A model generated the notes under the pieces. That model saw only the letters and a list, made by a program, of their open reading frames with translations. It ran no database searches and was not told the DNA's origin. A stretch of DNA of 64,000 nt, taken from assembly GCF_026163565.1 (NCBI RefSeq), contig NZ_JAPDKN010000034.1, forward strand, positions 26,942 through 90,941. The letters run 5' to 3'. The DNA is from Chryseobacterium sp. YIM B08800. Its GTDB lineage: Bacteria > Bacteroidota > Bacteroidia > Flavobacteriales > Weeksellaceae. Position numbers and translations under genes: made by a program. Of this stretch, positions 51,758 through 60,129 are shown one piece after another; within the stretch, counting starts at the first letter, position 1; each line of letters begins with the position of its first letter.

Positions 51758-52175
51758 AATTTTAATTGTATTATTTTTACATATTAATTGTTGGATGTTC
51801 TCACAATATTCTTGTCCTTTAAACTCTGGTAGAATTATATTAAACAAGCCAAATTTTTATGGTCATCAAGATGAAACTAATAATAGAATTAAATCCGAAA
51901 GTAATCAGGTTATAAGTATTTCGAATGGAAAAGTTGCAAAAATCATTAAGTCAGATTCAGATTATTCACTCATTATAAAAAATGATACAAACAATTTTTT
52001 TATTTACTCAAATTTGTCTAAAACAATGTTAAAAGAGAATGATACAGTAGAAAAAAGTCAAATACTTGGATTGGCTAATTATGATGAATACTATGCTTCT
52101 TATCTTTTAGGTTTTCAATTTTGGAAAAAAGATGAATCGATTAAAGTAGATTTAGAATGTACAAAGTCTGATTAA
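51747..52175 (+). CDS. Exported LytM/M23-like protein lacking the catalytic histidines
   Basis: A 142-residue protein with signal peptide (KIRILIVLFLHINCWMFSQ). The mature part follows an M23 peptidase beta core: ISNGKVAKIIKSDSDYSLII, FIYSNLSKTMLKENDTVEKS (like GDxVxKGQ), QILGLANYDEYYASYLLGFQ. The position of the HLHFE zinc motif reads LLGFQFW, so it should be inactive. Such degenerate LytM proteins activate other enzymes. The ATG at 51747 overlaps the ABC exporter stop, so it is co-translated with it. It is AT-rich. Confidence 0.65.
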   Translation: MKIRILIVLFLHINCWMFSQYSCPLNSGRIILNKPNFYGHQDETNNRIKSESNQVISISNGKVAKIIKSDSDYSLIIKNDTNNFFIYSNLSKTMLKENDTVEKSQILGLANYDEYYASYLLGFQFWKKDESIKVDLECTKSD

Positions 52176-53126
52176 ATGAACGACCATTACCTTAAAAAAA
52201 TCGACCGCGTAACGGCTATTCTCACGCAGCTGCAATCAAAACCTATTGTAAGAGCTCAGGATTTGGCAAAAAAATTTGATGTCAGTATTAGAACAATTTA
52301 CCGTGATGTAAAAACTTTGGAAAACGCCGGAATTCCTATTATTGGAGAAGCAGGAAATGGATATTCTTTGATGGATGGCTACAAACTTCCACCTGTTATG
52401 TTTACGAAACAGGAGGTTTTGAGTTTTATCACCGCTGAGAAATTAATGCAGAAGTTTTCCCATGAAAGTTTAGGAAATCATTACCAAACGGCGATGGAAA
52501 AGCTGCGTTCTGTTTTGAGACATTCAGATAAAAATTTAATTCAGAATATTGAAAATCAGATTGATATTTACAATTACAATCCAAAAACGGAAGACACGAT
52601 AAAAAATATTATCCCAACAATTCTGGAAAGTATTGCCGAAAAACATCAGATCTTGATAGGATATAAAACCGTTGATGATAAAATTTCTACAAGAACCATA
52701 GAAGTTGTAGGTGTTTTCTTTGAGTTTCATTATTGGTATATCATCGCTTACTGTACCTTGAGGAATGATTACAGACAGTTTAGAATAGATCGTATTTTAA
52801 GCATTGTAAAAACTCAAGATCCTTATTTGCAGGAATACGGGCAAATTAATGATTATAGAAAAACTCCGAGCGGAAATAAAACAATCGTTAAACTTTTAGT
52901 TGATAAAAAAATTACAGGACATTTGAATAATTCAAAAATTTATTACGGATTAATCGAACAAAAAGAAACCGAAAAAGGAGTTGAAATGACTTTTGAAACC
53001 GAATGGATTAAAGAAGGATTTCCGCGTTGGCTAATTACTTTTTTTGATTATGCTGAAATTATTGAACCTGAATCTTTAAAAATAACAATGAAAGAGTTGA
53101 TTCAAAAACTTTCGAAAAATTCATAA
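52176..53126 (+). CDS. YafY-type HTH-WYL transcription regulator
   Basis: A 316-residue DNA-binding protein. The HTH_11 domain (about 5-65) reads KKIDRVTAILTQLQSKPIVR, LAKKFDVSIRTIYRDVKTLE and AGIPIIGEAGNGYSLMDGYK. The WYL domain (about 135-225) has FHYWYIIAYCTLRNDYRQFR followed by IDRILSI, the ligand-sensing R/D pair. Its ATG follows the LytM-like stop with no gap, so it may be read from the same mRNA. The regulated genes are not evident; the ABC exporter is the nearest candidate. Confidence 0.9.
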   Translation: MNDHYLKKIDRVTAILTQLQSKPIVRAQDLAKKFDVSIRTIYRDVKTLENAGIPIIGEAGNGYSLMDGYKLPPVMFTKQEVLSFITAEKLMQKFSHESLGNHYQTAMEKLRSVLRHSDKNLIQNIENQIDIYNYNPKTEDTIKNIIPTILESIAEKHQILIGYKTVDDKISTRTIEVVGVFFEFHYWYIIAYCTLRNDYRQFRIDRILSIVKTQDPYLQEYGQINDYRKTPSGNKTIVKLLVDKKITGHLNNSKIYYGLIEQKETEKGVEMTFETEWIKEGFPRWLITFFDYAEIIEPESLKITMKELIQKLSKNS

Positions 53127-53133
53127 AATCAAT

Positions 53134-53206
53134 TTCCCACAGATGGCACAGATATGCACAGATGATTGAGAATAAGATTCGTCGTAATCTGTTTAATCCG
53201 TGGGAA
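53134..53206. repeat. Inverted repeat TTCCCACAGAT / ATCCGTGGGAA
   Basis: Imperfect palindrome with inner CACAGAT words. A diverged second copy starts at 53331. Confidence 0.75.
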
Positions 53207-53213
53207 TAAAAGT

Positions 53214-53272
53214 TTAAAATCTTTCCCAGAAGAAAAGAGACTCAATCTCTAAAGCTATTAAATAATCATAAT
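53214..53272 (-). pseudogene. Remnant of a dinB-like gene 3' end
   Basis: Read leftward it encodes YDYLIALEIESLFFWERF and a stop, against YTYLRALGIEPPFFWERF and a stop at the end of the intact dinB-family gene at 53434. The DNA matches over about 50-60 bases. Together with the flanking palindromes it shows a tandem duplication of about 200-220 bp, now decaying. Confidence 0.75.
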
Positions 53273-53330
53273 TTCTGTGGACTAAAGTTTATCTTTTTTG
53301 CCACGAATACACAAATAGTAATATGAAAAA

Positions 53331-53407
53331 ATCTCCCACAGATTTCACAAATTTTCACAGATGATTGGAGATAAAATCTGCTTAATTTGCAAAATTTGCG
53401 AGAGAAG
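53331..53407. repeat. Second copy of the CCCACAGAT palindrome
   Basis: CTCCCACAGATTTCACA starts the left part, and ATTTGCGAGAGAAG ends the right part. It is more diverged than 53134-53206. Confidence 0.65.
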
Positions 53408-53433
53408 TTTTAAATAAAAGGATTAAATGATGC

Positions 53434-53925
53434 TTAAAATCTTTCCCAGAAGAAAGGCGGCTCAATACCTAAAGCTCTTAAATAAGTATACCCTTGACCA
53501 CGGTGATGCACTTCATTATCAATAAAGTATAGAATATTTTGATACACCGGAAATTCGTATTCACCAAATAAATTGAACATTTCCTGGAATCTTTCTTCAC
53601 AAATCTGGTTAAAATATTGGTTAATCACTTCCGTTTCAGAATCCCATTTTGCAAGAATTTCTTCTTTTGTTTTTGGTTTAAATGCTTCCTCAGAAAATTT
53701 TTCTACCTGCTGCTCTACGATTCCCTTTAAAGCCGGACCTGCAATGCTGATTAATTCTACCGCTAGTTTTGCAAAAGGTCTCATTCCGCCTATTGAAAAT
53801 TCAAATAATTCTTTTTCAGGAAATGCGTCAATCACCCTTCTTGTAAGGTTTCTGTGACCTTGCCAATGTTCTAAAATTTGTGCTGAAGAAATAAACTGTT
53901 GGTTTGCGATTGCTGTAGTTGTCAT
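53434..53925 (-). CDS. DinB-family protein
   Basis: A 163-residue protein of the DinB/YfiT-like four-helix family, putative metal-dependent enzymes often linked to thiol chemistry. Helix motifs ILEHWQGHRNLTRRVIDAFP, AKLAVELISIAGPALKGIVE and FIDNEVHHRGQGYTYLRALG are visible; the histidines in EHWQ and VHHRGQ are the usual metal ligands. It is a single gene whose 3' end is partly duplicated downstream. Confidence 0.85.
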   Translation of the reverse strand: MTTTAIANQQFISSAQILEHWQGHRNLTRRVIDAFPEKELFEFSIGGMRPFAKLAVELISIAGPALKGIVEQQVEKFSEEAFKPKTKEEILAKWDSETEVINQYFNQICEERFQEMFNLFGEYEFPVYQNILYFIDNEVHHRGQGYTYLRALGIEPPFFWERF

Positions 53926-54146
53926 AATTTTTTGTTTTAAGTTGTTAATCTTAAGACAAAGGTAATCGCAGTTTATGACAACAGTTTGTCAGCAGGAATT
54001 TTGATGTTTGAAAAAAGTTTTAAACTTTTAAAATAAATACATATTTTTCACGTTAGATTGATATCCGATACACAAATGTTTTAACTGTAAATATGTAGAG
54101 GTAGATAAATTTGAATTAGGCCGGTTTTTAAAATCGGTCTTTTTAT

Positions 54147-56633
54147 TTACTCATTCATCGTATTCCACAAAGTCATTACCTCAACATTTTTCAATGGTTT
54201 TGAAAGCGTAATTTTTCTTGAAGTTTTTGGAAGTAAATCGAAAAAATTGTCACTAAAATGAGTATCTCCCATTAAATAAATATCTTTCGCCAAAACATTA
54301 GTTGAAATTTCGATCTCTGTTGCAGAGATTTTCTTGATTTTGATATCAGGTTTTGTAAGCTTTAAATCTTTTGGTTTTGCGAAGAAATGATTGCTTTGGG
54401 CTGTAATTTTTTTGTCTTTATCTTTTAAGGTCAATTTTAAAAAGACTTCATTTTTATTGGAATATTTAATTAAGTTTTTAATTTCTATATGATTAAACTT
54501 CACAATTCCGTCGAGTATTTTTCCATCCTGAATAGTAGTTAAATCATTTAAAATTTTTCCATTAAAATCAACAACCTGAATTTCTACTTTTACATCTTCG
54601 AACTTTTCTAACTCATCATTAATTCCATAAAAATCCAGAAATCCCTCTTTTTCTTCCGTTAAAATCACTTGATTTTCAAAACTTCTTTTCACCTGATAAT
54701 GCAATGCTTTCCAATTTCCTAAATAATCGATCGATGACCAAGAGATCACAGGCCAACAATCGTTTAATTGCCAATACAAAGTTCCCATATTATAAGATTT
54801 TGCACGGCGATGTGCTTCAATCGCAATTTGCATTCCACGAGCCTGAAGCAACTGAGAAACGTAATTATATTTCACAAAATCTTTCGGAACTGCATAATCG
54901 CGTTCCATGTATTTCTGAATGATTTCAAATCCTCTTGCATTTTTTTCGTGCGCTTTGATCGTTGGATTTTCTAAACTTAAATCCGATTTTTTTGAAAACA
55001 TAGAGTTGACGGTTTCTAAACTCGGCATTCCCTGAAAACCATATTCTGAAGCAAATCTTGGAACTTTTTCGTTGTAAATTTCAAACGGAAACTCACCCCA
55101 CCAAACGCCCCAATAATGAGAATCGCCTTCGGTTAAGCTTTCTTTGTGACCCCAGCCAATGGAAGGTGAACTTTCCCAATAAATTGATTTGTCTTTTGTT
55201 GCAGACTCATTGATTGCATTCGGAATTACCTCATGGAAAACCTTTTTATAATCTTTCCAAACCTGCAAAGAATCTTCTTTTGAATATTTAAATTGCTTCT
55301 GATATCCCCAATTGACAATGGCTTCATCAATTTCATTATTTCCACACCACAAAGCAATTGACGGATGATTTTGAAGTCGGTCAACCTGATCTTTAACTTC
55401 CTCTTTTACATTATTCAAAAAATCTTCATCTGACGGATAAAAACTTCCCGCAAACATAAAATCCTGCCAAACCAAAATTCCGTTTTCGTCGCAGGCTTTG
55501 TAAAATTCGTCATCTTCATAAATTCCTCCACCCCAAACACGAATCATGTTCATATTCGCATCTTTGCAATCTTTGATGAGTTTTTTATACTTTTCTTTGG
55601 TAATTCTCGGTGTAAAACTGTCAGACGGAATCCAGTTCGTTCCCTTTGCATACATCGGATTTCCATTAACTTTAAAATAGAAAGATTTTCCTTTTTCGTC
55701 ATTTTCCTGAACTAATTCTACAGTTCTTAGTCCAATTCTTTCTTCTTTACTGTCAATCGTCTCTGAATTTTTCTTTAATGAAAATTGAAGTGCATAAATT
55801 ATCGCTTTTCCCCATCCATTCGGTTGCCATAGATGTGGATTTTCAATTTTAAACGGAACTGATATTTTGTTCAAGCCTTTCCTTAAGGCAATATCATGAT
55901 TTTCTTTATCAGTTGCAAAAACATATTTCCCTTCTTTTTCAGCAAAAATTTCTGCGTAAATATTTAAATCAGCTCTTTGTTTTGTTAAAGCTTTCTGTTC
56001 TATTTTTATATTTTCAATTTTTGCCTGATTCCAGAAATTCAATTTTATGTCCTTCCAAATTCCTGCGGTAACCAATCTTGGACCCCAATCCCAACCGAAC
56101 TGATATTGCGCTTTTCTCACAAAGCTCCGAGGCGATTCAGGCATTGTAAACGGAACTTTTTTCGCTAATTCTTTTCCAACGTTTACTGAAGATTTAAATT
56201 TTACTTGTAAAATATTATTTCCAATTTTTAAATCATTTTTTACCGGAATTTTCCAGGTTCTGAACATATTATCGGTTTTCTTCAGCAACTTTCCATTTAT
56301 ATAAATTTCAGAAAACGTATCCAGCCCATGAAAAACCAAGTCCGCACTTTGATTTTCTAATTCTTTAGCGGAAATTTTAAAAACCGTCTGATAATCCCAA
56401 TCTTCATTTTCAACCCACTGTACTTTTTTCTCGTTTTCATCTTTGTAAGGGTCGGGAATAAGTTTATTATTCATCAAATCCAAATGAACCGTCCCGGGCA
56501 CTGAAGCTGTGAGCCATTTATTTTCTTTAGAGTTTTTGAATTGCCATTTTTCAGAAGATAAATTTCGTTCTGAAAATTGTGCGTTGACTAATATTTGAAT
56601 GAGAAGTAAAGCAAAAAGTATTGTTTTGTTCAT
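54147..56633 (-). CDS. Exported glycoside hydrolase family 2 beta-mannosidase
   Basis: An 828-residue enzyme with signal peptide (ILFALLLIQILVNAQ). The order is sugar-binding domain (about 20-190), immunoglobulin-like domain (about 195-300), TIM barrel (about 305-620) and C-terminal sandwich. Acid/base E is in LWCGNNEIDEAIVNWG and the nucleophile E is in FASEYGFQGMPSLET. The pattern W-G-G-G (RVWGGGIYEDDEFYKACDEN) is typical of family 2 beta-mannosidases. It would remove beta-linked mannose from mannans or the N-glycan core. Its start abuts the GxxExxY gene's stop, and the glycosylasparaginase gene lies 2 kb away. Confidence 0.92.
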   Translation of the reverse strand: MNKTILFALLLIQILVNAQFSERNLSSEKWQFKNSKENKWLTASVPGTVHLDLMNNKLIPDPYKDENEKKVQWVENEDWDYQTVFKISAKELENQSADLVFHGLDTFSEIYINGKLLKKTDNMFRTWKIPVKNDLKIGNNILQVKFKSSVNVGKELAKKVPFTMPESPRSFVRKAQYQFGWDWGPRLVTAGIWKDIKLNFWNQAKIENIKIEQKALTKQRADLNIYAEIFAEKEGKYVFATDKENHDIALRKGLNKISVPFKIENPHLWQPNGWGKAIIYALQFSLKKNSETIDSKEERIGLRTVELVQENDEKGKSFYFKVNGNPMYAKGTNWIPSDSFTPRITKEKYKKLIKDCKDANMNMIRVWGGGIYEDDEFYKACDENGILVWQDFMFAGSFYPSDEDFLNNVKEEVKDQVDRLQNHPSIALWCGNNEIDEAIVNWGYQKQFKYSKEDSLQVWKDYKKVFHEVIPNAINESATKDKSIYWESSPSIGWGHKESLTEGDSHYWGVWWGEFPFEIYNEKVPRFASEYGFQGMPSLETVNSMFSKKSDLSLENPTIKAHEKNARGFEIIQKYMERDYAVPKDFVKYNYVSQLLQARGMQIAIEAHRRAKSYNMGTLYWQLNDCWPVISWSSIDYLGNWKALHYQVKRSFENQVILTEEKEGFLDFYGINDELEKFEDVKVEIQVVDFNGKILNDLTTIQDGKILDGIVKFNHIEIKNLIKYSNKNEVFLKLTLKDKDKKITAQSNHFFAKPKDLKLTKPDIKIKKISATEIEISTNVLAKDIYLMGDTHFSDNFFDLLPKTSRKITLSKPLKNVEVMTLWNTMNE

Positions 56634-57011
56634 TTACAGTTTATTTACAATTCTATGGATCCCGTCTTTGATAAGTGGGGTATTAAAATTAATGAGAAGA
56701 CCTAGTTTTATATCAGTTAGCTTTAAATAAGTTAAAACTTGAGAGTAAAAAATTGGATGAATTTCTACAACAGATTTTACCTCAACAATTATTTTATTTT
56801 CTATCATTAAATCAATTCTATAAGCATTGTCAATGAGTTCATTTTTATATTTCAGAGGAAATAATAATTGCCTTTCAACCTTCAAACCAAGTTCTTTTAA
56901 TTCATAAGCCAAAGCAGCTTCATAAGCACTTTCAAGTAAACCAGAACCCAAAGTTTTATGAACTTCTAAAGCTGCACCTATAATTTTATAAGATAATTCA
57001 TTTTCAGTCAT
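56634..57011 (-). CDS. GxxExxY-family protein
   Basis: A 125-residue protein of the GxxExxY family, named for GSGLLESAYEAALAYEL here at about 25-41. The C-terminal part (YRIDLMIENKIIVEVKSVVE) has the D-ExK-type core of a PD-(D/E)XK nuclease fold. The start MTENELSYKI is chosen because the upstream in-frame extension falls within the hairpin spacer. It is immediately followed by the mannosidase gene. The function of the family is unknown. Confidence 0.88.
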   Translation of the reverse strand: MTENELSYKIIGAALEVHKTLGSGLLESAYEAALAYELKELGLKVERQLLFPLKYKNELIDNAYRIDLMIENKIIVEVKSVVEIHPIFYSQVLTYLKLTDIKLGLLINFNTPLIKDGIHRIVNKL

Positions 57012-57072
57012 TTGTTTTTGTGTGTTTTTAAAATTAAACGCAAAGATTATCTTTCTTAATGAATATTTTAAG

Positions 57073-57177
57073 GAGCAAAGAGTGGCGAACAAGTCGCCTA
57101 AGCTTGAGTATAAAAATGTTTATGCTTAAACTAAAATATTTTCACGCTTAAGCGACTTGTTCGCTATACTTTGCTTC
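57073..57177. repeat. Long inverted repeat, arms GCGAACAAGTCGC / GCGACTTGTTCGC
   Basis: Arms at 57085-57103 and 57146-57164 (19 bases, one mismatch) extend outward with GAGCAAAG / CTTTGCTTC. A stable hairpin between GxxExxY and cutC. Confidence 0.85.
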
Positions 57178-57221
57178 TTCACTTTAAACATATTTACATT
57201 AAAACTTTGCGTTAAAAAAAT

Positions 57222-57884
57222 TCAAATATTAACTTTCAGTTTTTTAATCTCTTCCGCATTAGCAAAAGATTCGTAAGATAACACTGCTGAAGAATGAAAA
57301 TATTGACCATGAGTTACATTTTTCAATTCTGAAATATTATTGGAACGAACCCCACCACCAATTAAGATTTTGATATCTTCAGAATAATCCTCAACCAATT
57401 TTTTTAAATTTTCTTTTCCTTCCATTGCAGAATTTTCACCTCCGGAAGTGAGGATTTCTTTAAAACCTAATTCAATAAGCTTTTCAGTCGATTCAAAAAT
57501 ATTTTTGGTTCGGTCGATTGCTCTGTGAAAAACACAAGTCTTTCCGTTGGCTAAATCAATAAGTATTTTATTTTTTTCAATATCAATTTCCTGGTTTTCA
57601 TCTAAAATCCCGAAAACAAAACCATCTGCATTGGCTTTAGAAAATTCGATGATGCTTTTCTGCATTTGCCTGAATTCTGAATCGGTATATAAAAAACCTC
57701 CTTCTACCGGGCGAATCATTACATGGATAGGTTTAGAATATTTATCTTTTAAATATCTCAATTCTTCAAGGTCGGGAGTAATTCCTCCTGAATTGATGTC
57801 TGCACAAAATTCAATTCTGTCGGCAACAGAATTCAACGCAATTTCGGCAGAAGTGATATCAAATGTGGCGATTTCTAAGAACAT
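57222..57884 (-). CDS. cutC: Copper homeostasis protein CutC
   Basis: A 220-residue cytoplasmic TIM-barrel protein of the CutC family: EIATFDITSAEIALNSVADR near the N-terminus, ADGFVFGILDENQEIDIEKN mid-protein, TCVFHRAIDRTKNIFESTEK, GFKEILTSGGENSAMEGKEN and ILIGGGVRSNNISEL. The copper role in the family is debated. It follows the lipoprotein gene by 18 nt in the same direction. Confidence 0.93.
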   Translation of the reverse strand: MFLEIATFDITSAEIALNSVADRIEFCADINSGGITPDLEELRYLKDKYSKPIHVMIRPVEGGFLYTDSEFRQMQKSIIEFSKANADGFVFGILDENQEIDIEKNKILIDLANGKTCVFHRAIDRTKNIFESTEKLIELGFKEILTSGGENSAMEGKENLKKLVEDYSEDIKILIGGGVRSNNISELKNVTHGQYFHSSAVLSYESFANAEEIKKLKVNI

Positions 57885-57902
57885 ATATTTTATTCTGATT
57901 TT

Positions 57903-58445
57903 TTAATTAACTTTTTCTAAAACATTTCCAATAAAGAAATTGTTCTTGATTTTAGTGACCTTAATAATGCGTTTAAAAACCTCTTTAGATCCTGTATCTT
58001 GCAACTCTACATAAAAACTATAATCATTTTCAAGACTTGCATTTAAGTCGCATTTTTTCACTTCAATCTTCATCCAATCTTGTGCTGAAATGAGAAAACC
58101 TGTATTTAAAACAACATTTTCGGTATTGAATTTATTCTTCCATTTTTGCTGAAATTCTTTTAAGGTAAGACTTCCATCAACATCCAAATCAACATTTGTT
58201 GCATCTGTTTTGAATTCATAATAATCTTTGGTCGTTATATTCTGCATTATATTTTCCTGATTAGAAATATCTGCATTAAAATAGCTTTCAATACTTTTCA
58301 CCAACCAGGTTTTTGCTTCAGCGGTATCTTTGGTATTGTTTTCTACTATAGATCCTTTAGGGAGATTATTAATTTTAATTTCTTCCTTTTTAGTCTCACT
58401 GCAGCTTATTATTAAAAGAAAACTAATGATAATAATATTTTTCAT
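57903..58445 (-). CDS. Lipoprotein of unknown function
   Basis: A 180-residue lipoprotein (LIISC, C15). The mature domain (TWLVKSIESYFNADISNQEN, LDVDGSLTLKEFQQKWKNKF, FYVELQDTGSKEVFKRIIKV) could be a small NTF2-like fold, as often seen in Bacteroidota DUF lipoproteins. No known function. It likely shares an operon with cutC and is separated from the upstream glycosylasparaginase by a palindrome. Confidence 0.7.
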   Translation of the reverse strand: MKNIIIISFLLIISCSETKKEEIKINNLPKGSIVENNTKDTAEAKTWLVKSIESYFNADISNQENIMQNITTKDYYEFKTDATNVDLDVDGSLTLKEFQQKWKNKFNTENVVLNTGFLISAQDWMKIEVKKCDLNASLENDYSFYVELQDTGSKEVFKRIIKVTKIKNNFFIGNVLEKVN

Positions 58446-58459
58446 ATTTCATTTTTAAG

Positions 58460-58525
58460 TTTTGGCTAAAGCCGAATGAATGATTTATTCCAAATAAAAC
58501 GGGTTAAAACCCGTTTCTATTGATT
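58460..58525. repeat. Composite palindrome: GGCTAAAGCC and ACGGGTTAAAACCCGT
   Basis: Same two-hairpin element as 35220-35285. The second hairpin matches the ending TTTCTATTGAT of 5950-5978. Confidence 0.8.
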
Positions 58526-58556
58526 CGCAAATACTTTAAATTTAAGGTTTAACTTT

Positions 58557-59549
58557 TTATTTTAAAGCAAATTCTGGTTTTTCAAGACGATTTCCTTTTT
58601 GGTCGTAAACCGCAAAATTAAATCCGTCTTGAATACAATATGAACCATACTCACCTTTTTTATTGATTGCAATAAAGCCAACCTGAATATCTTTTAAACT
58701 TTTATTTCTTTTTTTAGTGATGGTCACAATTCTTTCAACCGCTTCTTTACAAGCCTGTTGAGGGTTTCTTCCCTGTCTCATCAATTCAACCACGAGATGA
58801 GTTCCCACCGTTCTGATGACTTCTTCACCATGACCTGTTGCTGTTGCTGCACCTACTTCGTTATCAACAAATAAACCTGCCCCAATAATTGGAGAATCTC
58901 CCACTCTGCCGTGCATTTTAAAAGCCATTCCGCTCGTTGTACATGCTCCCGAAAGATTTCCTTGAGCATCCAAAGCAATCATCCCAATGGTATCGTGATT
59001 TTCAATATTAACAATTGGCTGATATTTGCTGTCTTTCAGCCATTCTTTCCATTCTTTTTCGGATTCTGCGGTGAGAATATTTTCTTTTTTAAAACCTTGA
59101 GAGACAGCAAACTGCAATGCTCCGTCTCCTACTAACATAACATGAGGAGTTTTTTCCATCACGGCTCTTGCCACAGAAATTGGATTTTTGATATTTTCAA
59201 GACAAGCTACTGAACCGATATTGTAATTTTCATCCATAATACAGGCATCGAGCGTAACTCTTCCGTCTCTGTCGGGGCGACCTCCGTAACCAACACTTCT
59301 TTCAGCCGGGTCTTCTTCTACCAAGCGTACCCCTTTTTCAACCGCATCTAAAGCGCGACCTCCTTTCCCAAGGATTTTCCAGGCTTCTTCGTTGGCTTTT
59401 AAACCAAAATTCCAAGTAGAAAGTACAATAGGTTTATTAATTATTTTGTTGTTTTTTGAAGAGTCTTTAGCAATCAAATCCAATGGATTTAGCAATAATG
59501 CTGAAGAAATGAGCGCTGATTTTTTTAGGAATTTCCTTCTGCTATTCAT
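58557..59549 (-). CDS. Exported N(4)-(beta-N-acetylglucosaminyl)-L-asparaginase
   Basis: A 330-residue N-terminal-nucleophile hydrolase that cuts the sugar-asparagine bond of glycoprotein fragments. It starts with a twin-arginine signal (NSRRKFLKKSALISSALLLN), as in the Elizabethkingia enzyme. The self-cleavage point and nucleophile are T187 in NHDTIGM; the substrate loops GYGGRPDRDGRVTLDACIMD, GRVGDSPIIGAGLFVDNEVG and ATGHGEEVIRT are intact. It probably works on N-glycan remnants, alongside the beta-mannosidase nearby. Confidence 0.95.
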   Translation of the reverse strand: MNSRRKFLKKSALISSALLLNPLDLIAKDSSKNNKIINKPIVLSTWNFGLKANEEAWKILGKGGRALDAVEKGVRLVEEDPAERSVGYGGRPDRDGRVTLDACIMDENYNIGSVACLENIKNPISVARAVMEKTPHVMLVGDGALQFAVSQGFKKENILTAESEKEWKEWLKDSKYQPIVNIENHDTIGMIALDAQGNLSGACTTSGMAFKMHGRVGDSPIIGAGLFVDNEVGAATATGHGEEVIRTVGTHLVVELMRQGRNPQQACKEAVERIVTITKKRNKSLKDIQVGFIAINKKGEYGSYCIQDGFNFAVYDQKGNRLEKPEFALK

Positions 59550-59631
59550 GGTAAGGTTTAAGATTTTTCTAAATTACTAAAAATTTGCATCAGTAAAAAA
59601 ATGATTACAAAAAAGAGTGTATAAACAGAAA

Positions 59632-60114
59632 TTAATGAGGTAACTTTTCTCTGAAATATCCGTAAACCCAAGTTCCTAAAATGGCGCTCAACAAAGTAAT
59701 CGTTACTACTAAAACTCCAGTTCCTATTTGTGCGAATAAAGGACCGGGACATGCTCCGGTAATTGCCCAACCAAATCCGAAAATCAACCCGCCATAAATC
59801 TGACCTTTACTGAATTTTTTGGGAGCAATTGTAATAGGTTCACCATGAATGGTCTTAATGTTAAATTTTTTAATAATCCAGACAGAAATCATTCCTGTAA
59901 CAACAGCCATTCCGATAACTCCAAACATGTGAAACGACTGCAATCTAAACATTTCCTGAATTCTAAACCAGCTAATCACTTCCGCTTTTACAAAAACAAT
60001 TCCGAATAAAATACCCATTAAAAGATATTTGAAACTAAAATACCATCGATGCTGAAGATTAGTTTCATTACTACACACTGTATCTTGATGACGGATGTCT
60101 TTTTCTTTTTCCAT
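59632..60114 (-). CDS. YeeE/YedE-family sulfur transporter, C-terminal-type half
   Basis: A 160-residue inner-membrane protein with four helices. The key cysteine C122 is in GWAITGACPGPLFAQIG, the second pore motif of YeeE thiosulfate transporters. In one-piece YeeE (about 350 residues) both halves are fused; here they are separate genes 15 nt apart. It would work with the next protein to take up thiosulfate or a polysulfide. It is the last gene of the cluster. Confidence 0.88.
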   Translation of the reverse strand: MEKEKDIRHQDTVCSNETNLQHRWYFSFKYLLMGILFGIVFVKAEVISWFRIQEMFRLQSFHMFGVIGMAVVTGMISVWIIKKFNIKTIHGEPITIAPKKFSKGQIYGGLIFGFGWAITGACPGPLFAQIGTGVLVVTITLLSAILGTWVYGYFREKLPH

Positions 60115-60129
60115 TTTTTTTAATATTTA

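Noticed and set aside
54118..54146. Terminator hairpin GGCCGGTTTT / AAAATCGGTC after the beta-mannosidase
   Set aside because: The T tract is on the plus-strand side, wrong for the leftward gene, and the stem has a mismatch; no rightward gene precedes it.
59558..59770. 70-residue leftward open frame at the end of the YeeE gene
   Set aside because: Out-of-frame overlap with the YeeE half at 59632; no independent start or known motif.
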